Virus record (IMG/VR): IMGVR_UViG_3300030380_005517
Span: 1 to 28,391 of that record
Length of the DNA: 28,391 bases
Strand: one strand, 5' to 3'
Origin: a virus
Shown here: positions 1 to 5,183 of the stretch, piece by piece
Numbering within the stretch: position 1 is the first letter of the stretch
How the letters are laid out: every line of letters starts with the position of its first letter
Program-made: the position numbers and the translations under genes
The notes under the pieces: generated by a model
What the model saw: the letters and a program-made list of their open reading frames with translations, nothing else
Databases searched by the model: none
What the model was told of the DNA's origin: nothing

Positions 1-670
1 TTCTCTGTTTGTTTTTTCGCCAGCCTTTCTCATAAATTACCATGCAGGCTTTACACCAGGACTTTAAACCACCAATCCCTTTATCACGTTTTGAATATTC
101 AGTTGCAGCTTTTCTCTCGTGACATTTGCTGCAAACCTTAGAAGTTAAAGCACCCCACTCATTGTAAACAGGGGCAGCAGCAGATTGCCGGATCCCTGCC
201 TTTTTGTTTGATACAAGGCAGCTGGCACACTTTGACTGACGACCACCCCAATCATTTGAGTTTAAAGGAATCTTAGAAACCCTACGATAACAAGAAGTAC
301 ACCTGCGAGAGATGAGCCTACCGGTGCGAGAAAACTGTGGTTCCAAGTTGTTAAACTCAATGACAGCCCTGCTTATGCTTTTGTCAACATCAGAACTTAA
401 ATCCATTCTTTGACGATTAAGTCCAGGGATCCCCATTAGGCCCTGGTCATCTTTTCTAATTACAGCAGATGCAACGCATTCATTCATTACAGGGCATCCC
501 ATGCAGATGAGATGCGACTCATAAACCTCGAAATCCGTGTACGAACCTGTGCCGAAAAAAATATTGGTATCAAGACCACTACAAGCAGCACGGTCATACC
601 AATCGCTAGCATACGCTTGATTTTGGTAGTCATTAACTTGACGGCTCCGTGACTTCTTGGGTTGTGACAT
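1..670 (-). CDS. WhiB-like Fe-S protein with C-terminal zinc ribbons (partial at left edge)
   Basis: At least 223 residues, open at the window edge, so the C-terminus is missing. The N-terminal part has the WhiB signature: Cys30, then Cys56-x2-Cys59-x5-Cys65, the usual ligands of a 4Fe-4S cluster, followed by GLMGIPGLNRQRM (77-89) in place of the family's G(I/V)WGG turn and basic tail. Unlike ordinary WhiB proteins (about 80-130 residues), it continues into two C-x2-C pairs (Cys124/127 with Cys148/151), then a second ribbon (Cys180/183 with Cys206/209) of the type seen beside HNH nucleases and phage DNA-binding proteins. A role as a DNA-binding, redox-sensitive regulator of host or phage transcription is inferred. 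The ATG at 670 lies inside the 3' end of the Rad52-like gene (38-base overlap); no strong ribosome site precedes it. An ATG at 634 is in another frame and opens only a 47-residue frame. The WhiB call is strong; the function of the fusion is unknown. Confidence 0.82.
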   Translation of the reverse strand, partial: MSQPKKSRSRQVNDYQNQAYASDWYDRAACSGLDTNIFFGTGSYTDFEVYESHLICMGCPVMNECVASAVIRKDDQGLMGIPGLNRQRMDLSSDVDKSISRAVIEFNNLEPQFSRTGRLISRRCTSCYRRVSKIPLNSNDWGGRQSKCASCLVSNKKAGIRQSAAAPVYNEWGALTSKVCSKCHERKAATEYSKRDKGIGGLKSWCKACMVIYEKGWRKNKQR

Positions 671-1058
671 CTTGGTTCTTATTATATAAAAAATATTCGT
701 CTCCGCACCACAAATGCAAACCAAGTCCCAGGTTCATTGCAGCACGTTTAAAAGCATCAGACTCAGCATGCTTTAAATTTGCACCATTGGTCCCTTGGTT
801 ATGTTCAACATCACCGGATCCCTGAACCTTGATGTCTTTACCACCAACACGAACAGTAAGAGTACCAATGCAGCCCGTAAGAGTTCCATCCTTTTGATAA
901 ATCTCTCGATCAATAGACCAATCATAGAACCCAACAACATCCAACAGACGCTGACGGATTACTCCATGGTTTACATAGGATGCGTTGGCCTTTCCTGGTT
1001 TTTGTCTTATGTACTTATCAGGGAACGGAGTAGCCAGTTCAATTAATTCATTTTCCAT
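633..1058 (-). CDS. Rad52/22-family single-strand annealing protein
   Basis: 141 residues, short like phage Rad52-type annealing proteins. Family hallmarks are the central VGFYDWSIDRE segment, a strand pair around GTLTVRVGGKDIKVQGSGD, and the diagnostic helix HAESDAFKRAAMNLGLGLHLW (split here: ESDAFKRAAMNLG, then LGLHLW). These proteins anneal complementary single strands during phage recombination, replication and repair. The ATG at 1058 follows AAAGGA about 7 bases away and overlaps the 3' end of the excisionase gene by 11 bases, so the two are probably translated together. Its position beside integrase and excisionase marks an early or recombination module. No exonuclease partner is seen in the window. 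Confidence 0.8.
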   Translation of the reverse strand: MENELIELATPFPDKYIRQKPGKANASYVNHGVIRQRLLDVVGFYDWSIDREIYQKDGTLTGCIGTLTVRVGGKDIKVQGSGDVEHNQGTNGANLKHAESDAFKRAAMNLGLGLHLWCGDEYFLYNKNQDVTTQEVTEPSS

Positions 1059-1224
1059 TTATTATCCTTTCAAGGTCGTCCTTTTTTACTAAAATTTTAC
1101 GAACACCAGGCAATTCAAATCTAGGCAGCCTGCCATCAGATATCATGTCATAAACGGTAGTTTTACTGACTTTTAAGAGTTTTACAATCTCATCAACGGT
1201 AAGTAGATTATCTAAGTTGGTCAA
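1048..1224 (-). CDS. xis: Excisionase / MerR-type helix-turn-helix protein
   Basis: 58 residues from the TTG at 1224. The sequence LLTVDEIVKLLKVSKTTVYD is the classic winged helix-turn-helix start of the DNA-binding excisionase family, followed by DGRLPRFELPGVRKILVKKDDLERI, the wing and final helix. I chose TTG at 1224 because GGGGG precedes it by 6 bases; a GTG at 1242 would add six residues but has no ribosome site. It overlaps the stop of the upstream small gene by 17 bases. Next to a tyrosine integrase, the likely role is a recombination directionality factor that bends attachment-site DNA for excision. A small transcriptional regulator of the MerR-like class is the alternative. Confidence 0.75.
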   Translation of the reverse strand: MTNLDNLLTVDEIVKLLKVSKTTVYDMISDGRLPRFELPGVRKILVKKDDLERIINGK

Positions 1225-1480
1225 CAGATACCCCCATGACACCTACATCATGCAAGGGTAAGACGTACTGCTGGCCTTCAAATATGAAACAAACACGGTC
1301 TACTCGGTCACGAACGTAACACTTGATAAATGTAGAATTTTTGTACTCGATAACTTCCTGACTTGGATGCTTTGAGTAAATTAGATTTATTTTATCGCCC
1401 CGTTGATAGCCAAAAGAGCGGAGTGCATGTCCCGTACGTACAAAAGGGCTTAAATTAGAACTAATTTTTTTGATTGTCAT
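1208..1480 (-). CDS. Hypothetical small protein between integrase and excisionase
   Basis: 90 residues, not recognised. It is basic at the N-terminus (MTIKKISSN) and predicted mostly beta, with an RVCFIFEGQQYVLPLHDVGV segment. There is no signal peptide, membrane segment or metal motif. The ATG at 1480 is the only good start. Its nearest Shine-Dalgarno-like GGAG is 13 bases upstream and sits in the distal arm of the hairpin at 1490-1535, so translation could be controlled by that structure. Its place between integrase and excisionase suggests a role in integration control or lysogeny, which is inference only. Confidence 0.6.
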   Translation of the reverse strand: MTIKKISSNLSPFVRTGHALRSFGYQRGDKINLIYSKHPSQEVIEYKNSTFIKCYVRDRVDRVCFIFEGQQYVLPLHDVGVMGVSVDQLR

Positions 1481-1559
1481 AACAAAACACCCACTCCGTC
1501 TTTTTTACCAATCTACTACAAAAAGACAAAGTGGGCATTTTAGAATTAGTTTTTTTTTG
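1455..1559. repeat. Imperfect direct repeats flanking the integrase-proximal hairpin
   Basis: TTAGAACTAATTTTTTTG at 1455-1472 and TTAGAATTAGTTTTTTTTTG at 1540-1559 are near-identical direct repeats, one on each side of the inverted repeat at 1490-1535. The left copy is inside the start of the 90-residue gene; the right copy touches the integrase stop. Short repeated arms around an inverted core can be integrase or excisionase binding sites, but both copies are T-tract rich and could be coincidental. Confidence 0.35.
1490..1535. promoter_or_regulatory. Long inverted repeat downstream of integrase, covering the next gene's ribosome site
   Basis: Arms 1490-1505 and 1520-1535 pair over 16 positions with one two-base interruption (CC opposite AA): CCCACT..GTCTTTTT against AAAAAGAC..AGTGGG, with a 14-base loop. 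In the leftward transcript it lies 25 bases after the integrase stop. The GGAG that would serve the gene starting at 1480 is in its second arm. T-rich sequence (TGTTTTGTT) follows the stem on the minus strand, so it may act as a leaky terminator or a translational switch. An integrase core site is another reading. Confidence 0.55.
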
Positions 1560-2756
1560 CTACTCTTTTATTTCATCAGCCCAGGCAACCTGCCCAGCTT
1601 TCAAATCCTCCTCATTGATATGAACATAAGTACGCAAGAACGTCTCAGGGGTTTGACCCAAGAGAGTTGCTGACGCAGCAATTGGAACGTTTGCACGGTG
1701 CAAACCAGTAGCAACAGTATGACGAGTCGCATGGAGTCCCATGTAGCGGATCCCTGCCTGCTTACAATAACGCTTGAATGCAGACGTATAGGAATCAGGC
1801 ACAACAGCTCGGCCATTACCACGATGAAATAACCATCCATCATTTGACCAAATGTCCCGGTCCTCATTGTTTGAGTTCCAGGCACGACCGTAGACCTCGC
1901 CTGAGTGGCACCGTTCCAGGTGCCTTTTTAACTCAACAGTTGATGCCACGTCAAGCGGCACTAAGCGGTTGTGGTTCTTTTTTGAGCTGGAACCGACAAA
2001 GTCTACGGAACGGCCTCCGTTTTTGACACTTTCAACTGACTTGTTAATCGAGATGATTGCAGTAGTTCCGTCAGCTGAATAACTTATATCGTCCAGCCGG
2101 ATCCCTGCAAGTTCGCCTCGCCTCATGCCTGTGGTCAAGGCAAGATAAAAGAAAAAATAATCTCTGCGGATAGAGTCATTCTCTTTTATAAAAGCCAAGA
2201 TGGCACGAACCTCATCAACTGAGTAAGCGTCACGATTGGTTTTAGGAATTTTGACCCTGGCCGTGGCTTTCTTTTTCATTGGATTGCTGCCCATTGCGTT
2301 AGTTTCAACAGCAAGCTCAAATAAACCACTCAAGGTCATTTGCATACGAGCAAGATACCCGTCAGACAAACCCTCGGCCTTTTTCAGTTCAAGCCAACGG
2401 TTTAACTGCACCGGCTCAATCTGTGTCATTTTTAAGTGACCCAGGATGTCAAGCCAGTGGTTATTTAGGTACATTTCGTACTTTTTAAGAGTCGATGGAC
2501 GTTCCACCTTTACACGACAAGCAGGCAGCCAAACATTAAGAGCAAACTGCCTAAAAGTATGTTTATCAACAACATGCTTGATAGTTCCTTTATTTACACC
2601 ATCAAGATACTCGGCAGCAGCAGCCTGGGCTTCGCCTTTTGTTTTATAAGTTCCGGACCAAACAGTCTTATTTTTTTGGTCGATTACTTCACGAACAGAT
2701 GCCTGATATTTAACACCAGTCTTGGAAGTACGTTTGCGGATAGTTGACCAAGCCAT
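1560..2756 (-). CDS. int: Tyrosine recombinase (phage integrase)
   Basis: 398 residues from the ATG at 2756. An N-terminal arm-binding domain (about 1-60, GVKYQASVREV then SGTYKTKGEAQAAAAEYL) is followed by a SAM-like core-binding domain (about 65-170) and the catalytic domain. Catalytic residues visible are Arg212 in TTGMRRGELAG, Lys260 region, His342-x2-Arg345 in LHATRHTVATG, and the nucleophile Tyr377 in FLRTYVHIN. The usual histidine after LG (LGH) is Gln368 here. Its role is site-specific integration and excision of the phage genome, so the phage is temperate. A start at 2777 is possible, but 2756 overlaps the preceding stop (TAATG) with GGGGAG 9 bases upstream, the usual coupled arrangement here. 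It is unusual only in being the fourth gene of a leftward operon of small genes. Confidence 0.93.
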   Translation of the reverse strand: MAWSTIRKRTSKTGVKYQASVREVIDQKNKTVWSGTYKTKGEAQAAAAEYLDGVNKGTIKHVVDKHTFRQFALNVWLPACRVKVERPSTLKKYEMYLNNHWLDILGHLKMTQIEPVQLNRWLELKKAEGLSDGYLARMQMTLSGLFELAVETNAMGSNPMKKKATARVKIPKTNRDAYSVDEVRAILAFIKENDSIRRDYFFFYLALTTGMRRGELAGIRLDDISYSADGTTAIISINKSVESVKNGGRSVDFVGSSSKKNHNRLVPLDVASTVELKRHLERCHSGEVYGRAWNSNNEDRDIWSNDGWLFHRGNGRAVVPDSYTSAFKRYCKQAGIRYMGLHATRHTVATGLHRANVPIAASATLLGQTPETFLRTYVHINEEDLKAGQVAWADEIKE

Positions 2757-3088
2757 TATGAACGCTCCCCAGGACAAAGAACATGTCGCCAGGACTCAAC
2801 ACGGTCCTGCGGACTAAACAAGTCCTCGATGTCCTCAAAACCATAGCCACACTTACAACAAGTCTCAGGACCAGCAACAGTACGGCTTTTACCATTTGAG
2901 AACCACTCAAAGAACCAGCCGTCAACTTCCTCGATTGCTGAATTCAATTTGAAATTACCAGGGTCACAAGGAACAGGCAGACAGCCAGGTGTGCATTCCT
3001 CATCATGAAACCAGTCGCCGTTTCCAGTTTGGTCATAAAGAGCAGCTCCGTGCTTACATTTAGGCAATTTAATAACTTCCCAGGACAT
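2756..3088 (-). CDS. Hypothetical cysteine-rich protein upstream of integrase
   Basis: 110 residues, not recognised. Eight cysteines occur as C11, the CTPGCLPVPC group, CCKC and one near the C-terminus, with KCKHGAALYD and ECTPGCLPVPCD early and ETCCKCGYGFEDIEDLF late. This suggests a small zinc-binding fold or two half ribbons. Aromatic residues are frequent (WFFEWF). Start ATG at 3088 overlaps the stop of the upstream gene (TAATG), and its own stop overlaps the integrase start in the same way, so all three are probably translated in series. A metal-binding accessory of the integration operon is a guess. Confidence 0.65.
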   Translation of the reverse strand: MSWEVIKLPKCKHGAALYDQTGNGDWFHDEECTPGCLPVPCDPGNFKLNSAIEEVDGWFFEWFSNGKSRTVAGPETCCKCGYGFEDIEDLFSPQDRVESWRHVLCPGERS

Positions 3089-3504
3089 TATGAAACCTCC
3101 TCAAACTCAACAAGACGGTAAACCTGAGCCACACGGTCAGAATTTTCTTGTCGGATTTTGTACTCAATAGCTTCAGCAAGAATTTCAAAAGTTGCAGAAC
3201 CAGCAAAAGCACCAGCATGCCTCTCATGGTCTTGCGGAAACCAATATTTTACTACAAAGTTAAGACCATTAGAACGGTCCCAGGCTTCCTGACAAGCCTC
3301 AGCAATTACACCACGCTCATGACTTGAGAGCTTTACATTATGCGGTAAAGAGTCCTCAATGCTTCCCATAAGAACATTTTTAGCTTTGCCGTTTTCTAGA
3401 TCGCTAAGAACTTCCTTAGCAATTGCTTGATATTCCCAAACAGAGAGCCTGACGTTATCAGGCATAGTGCTCATGATTGGATAAGTTAAATTATAAGCGT
3501 CCAT
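3088..3504 (-). CDS. Hypothetical protein with internal duplication
   Basis: 138 residues, not recognised. Two adjacent segments align: MPDNVRLSVWEYQAIAKE (about 14-31) and LPHNVKLSSHERGVIAEA (about 53-70), sharing P-x-N-V-(R/K)-L-S, an I-A-(K/E) helix and a trailing N-G. It looks like a tandem repeat of a small alpha-helical motif of roughly 39 residues, followed by a helical C-terminal part (ATFEILAEAIEYKIRQEN). Start ATG at 3504 is 3 bases after the zinc-ribbon stop, with GGGGGTAATTA before it. It belongs to the integrase operon; the role is unknown. Confidence 0.65.
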   Translation of the reverse strand: MDAYNLTYPIMSTMPDNVRLSVWEYQAIAKEVLSDLENGKAKNVLMGSIEDSLPHNVKLSSHERGVIAEACQEAWDRSNGLNFVVKYWFPQDHERHAGAFAGSATFEILAEAIEYKIRQENSDRVAQVYRLVEFEEVS

Positions 3505-3507
3505 TAA

Positions 3508-3639
3508 TTACCCCCACTCATTTAATAAATTATGACAATGATGGCAGAAAACCATCTCGGCATATTCGTGGATCGGTTGCTCCAGTAAATTTTTTGAACC
3601 GCAGCTCAAACAATTTACGCTATCTTTTAATTTAGGCAT
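3508..3639 (-). CDS. 43-residue zinc-ribbon protein, first gene of the integration module
   Basis: 43 residues (MPKLKDSVNCLSCGSKN start). Two Cys pairs, C10-x2-C13 and C32-x2-C35 (FCHHCHN), make a treble-clef or zinc-ribbon knuckle with a spacer of 18. The start is well supported: AAGGAG 8 bases before ATG at 3639. It is the first gene after the repeat-rich region at 3640-3956 and 3 bases ahead of the next gene, so it likely heads the integrase transcript. Possible roles are DNA binding or a protein-protein adaptor; nothing more specific can be seen. Confidence 0.65.
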   Translation of the reverse strand: MPKLKDSVNCLSCGSKNLLEQPIHEYAEMVFCHHCHNLLNEWG

Positions 3640-3704
3640 TTTGTTATCTCCTTTGTTTTTAACCATGACTAATAAGACCATAAATCCAGGGCATTTGCAA
3701 CTCG

Positions 3705-3726
3705 TTTTGGCTCAGTTTTGGCTCAG
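3705..3726. repeat. Tandem pair TTTTGGCTCAG, left flank of the repeat region
   Basis: Two exact 11-base units at 3705-3715 and 3716-3726, followed by TTTC. The same dimer with A changed to C recurs in the same orientation at 3930-3950. Paired direct repeats on both sides of a central structure resemble the arm-type binding sites of phage integrases. Confidence 0.7.
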
Positions 3727-3737
3727 TTTCATCCGGA

Positions 3738-3743
3738 ATTATA
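3738..3743 (-). promoter_or_regulatory. Perfect TATAAT -10 hexamer abutting the repeat array
   Basis: On the minus strand the sequence is CCTATAATTCCGG, a consensus -10 box pointing toward the zinc-ribbon and integrase genes about 100 bases away. The -35 position, 17 bases upstream (3761-3766), falls inside the GGAAAC repeats and reads TTTCCG, far from TTGACA. A promoter here would therefore need an activator, or be covered by a repressor bound to the repeats. This is an inference from one good hexamer and its location. Confidence 0.45.
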
Positions 3744-3827
3744 GGAAACCACGGAAACCACGGAAACTACGGAAACCAAATGTCGGGCTTTTCTTTCCGT
3801 TATTTCCGTTATTTCCGCCATTTCCGC
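3744..3827. repeat. Phased inverted array: four GGAAA units facing four TTTCC units, 9-base period
   Basis: Left half: GGAAACCAC at 3744, GGAAACCAC at 3753, GGAAACTAC at 3762 and GGAAACC at 3771. Right half: TTTCCGTTA at 3794, TTTCCGTTA at 3803, TTTCCGCCA at 3812 and TTTCCGC at 3821. The halves are mirror-symmetric around 3784/3785: each GGAAA pairs exactly with a TTTCC, while the 4-base spacers only partly pair. TCCGGAAT occurs as a direct repeat just outside each half (3732-3739 and 3832-3839, exactly 100 bases apart). The array looks like iterons or a cooperative operator, or the centre of an attachment site. Long palindromes are rarely kept without function. Confidence 0.8.
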
Positions 3828-3929
3828 TGCGTCCGGAATACCTGGGGAGAGTAGGACACCGCCGGCCTTTCGGCAAGAACTGCAATAAAAGCAGGGTTTG
3901 CTGGCCTTAACCGGGGCTGAATCAGACGA

Positions 3930-3950
3930 TTTGGCTCCGTTTTGGCTCCG
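3930..3950. repeat. Tandem pair TTTGGCTCCG, right flank of the repeat region
   Basis: TTTGGCTCCG at 3930-3939 and TTTTGGCTCCG at 3940-3950, again followed by TTTC. It ends 6 bases from the stop codon of the tail gene. It differs from the left pair only by C for A in each unit. Between the central array and this pair are two small hairpins: GCCG..CGGC at 3861-3874, whose minus-strand reading includes GCC-GAAA-GGC, and CTGC..GCAG at about 3880-3894. Confidence 0.7.
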
Positions 3951-3956
3951 TTTCAG

Positions 3957-5183
3957 CTAATAACCCAATCGGTCATCATTTAAAGAACCAAACACCGTGT
4001 CATTTAGCCTGAAAAATGCTGCATTTACAGCATCAGATACGTTAAAACGAAGTACAAAATCATCGGGAGTTATTGCAAAGTTAACACCATCAATTACAGA
4101 TTGCCTTGAAATTTGAGATCCCTCACCAGGTGGTGTTATTTCAATTTTTATTGCACTTGAGAGCTCCAGGCCCAAAACGGTTAATTGATTTGCATCAGAC
4201 AAAGTGTCAATATTTAAGACCATTTGACTAAATCTAGGCAAAGCATCCTTGAATTTACCAAGCAAAAACGTTGCAGCAAGAGCAACATCTGAATCAGATG
4301 AATTTAATAAATTATTTCTTTCCAGATAACGCTTTAAATATTTACCTTGACTAGCCGTGTCTTGAGCAGTTTGTTGAGAACCACCTTCCCTAGTTAAATT
4401 TATAACGTTAAAAATTAAGTCATCATCAACAGGTTGATTGACCTCCAAGTAAGGAATGTCAGAACCATCATCAGAAAATATAGTCGTGGTGGCTGTTGGA
4501 AATGAACTATGTCGATTTTTAAAGTTTAGAGTGCCGTCAGAACCAGCAAAAAAACTGCCATTTTCAGACTTTTCAATTTCTTGGATCAACGATAAAACGT
4601 TAGTTGATTTGTTTATAGATTGCATTGTTGAGTTTCCGGTTTCAATAGAAGTGGTACCTGAATAAGCAACTTGAGCATTTGACAATATAGAACTAACCAT
4701 AGAACCTGAATCAGTTGAGCTAACAGCCAAACTAGTGGTTTCAATGTTTGCAAGTTTTACAAAAGCATCTGAACAAGAAACTTGAACCTTTGATGTTGTT
4801 TTATTTGGATATTGAGTAACCCAATCAGTTACAAAACCACGGTAAAGATTAGTGTGGCTAGATTGTCCAGCAACAAGACAATCAACAATTACCTCAATCA
4901 ATGGCTCAATGCCAGGATAATATGGACCGTTAACATTAGCCGGATTAAAACGTCCATCAGCTGAATTTTCTAACTCAATCGTTGCAGAACCTGAAACAAA
5001 TGCATTCAAATCACGAGAACGACCTCTCGATATTGATACGGATTGAACATAACTAGTCACGTCAGTAAATGTTGAAGTACCGCCTAAAACGTTGTTGGAA
5101 GTTAATCGACCACGGATCGGGTCATCAAGAGTAAAAGTATTTGGAGTAAAGCCAAACCTTACACGAAGTGTAGGTGCAGCCAT
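3957..5183 (-). CDS. Minor tail / tail hub-like protein
   Basis: 408 residues, placed directly after the tape measure, where siphophages encode distal tail and hub proteins. The N-terminus (TLRVRFGF..DVTSYVQSVSISRGRSRDL) and the segment SATIELENSADGRFNPAN..YPGIEPLIEVIV are typical of actinophage minor tail proteins. A middle region (SMVSSILSNAQVAYS; EIEKSENGSFFAGSDGTLNFKNR) resembles the gp27 or tail-hub fold used by baseplate hubs. It would form the tail tip and DNA exit channel. Start ATG at 5183 overlaps the tape measure stop by one base. No further tail-tip genes follow: the fibres are encoded far upstream. The family call is from pattern recognition; the hub role is inferred. Confidence 0.7.
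   Translation of the reverse strand: MAAPTLRVRFGFTPNTFTLDDPIRGRLTSNNVLGGTSTFTDVTSYVQSVSISRGRSRDLNAFVSGSATIELENSADGRFNPANVNGPYYPGIEPLIEVIVDCLVAGQSSHTNLYRGFVTDWVTQYPNKTTSKVQVSCSDAFVKLANIETTSLAVSSTDSGSMVSSILSNAQVAYSGTTSIETGNSTMQSINKSTNVLSLIQEIEKSENGSFFAGSDGTLNFKNRHSSFPTATTTIFSDDGSDIPYLEVNQPVDDDLIFNVINLTREGGSQQTAQDTASQGKYLKRYLERNNLLNSSDSDVALAATFLLGKFKDALPRFSQMVLNIDTLSDANQLTVLGLELSSAIKIEITPPGEGSQISRQSVIDGVNFAITPDDFVLRFNVSDAVNAAFFRLNDTVFGSLNDDRLGY

Noticed and set aside
633-634. ATG at 634 opening a 47-residue membrane-like frame (MTTKIKRMLAIGMTV)
   Set aside because: The overlapping frame carries the full WhiB cysteine pattern and stays open to the window edge, which is far stronger evidence.
3744-3827. 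CRISPR-like array
   Set aside because: Units are 9 bases with no spacers and are mirror-symmetric; not CRISPR.
3641-3910. Plus-strand 89-residue frame with RKPRKPRKLRKP
   Set aside because: The repeated residues come directly from the 9-base repeats; no ribosome site, opposite to all other genes.
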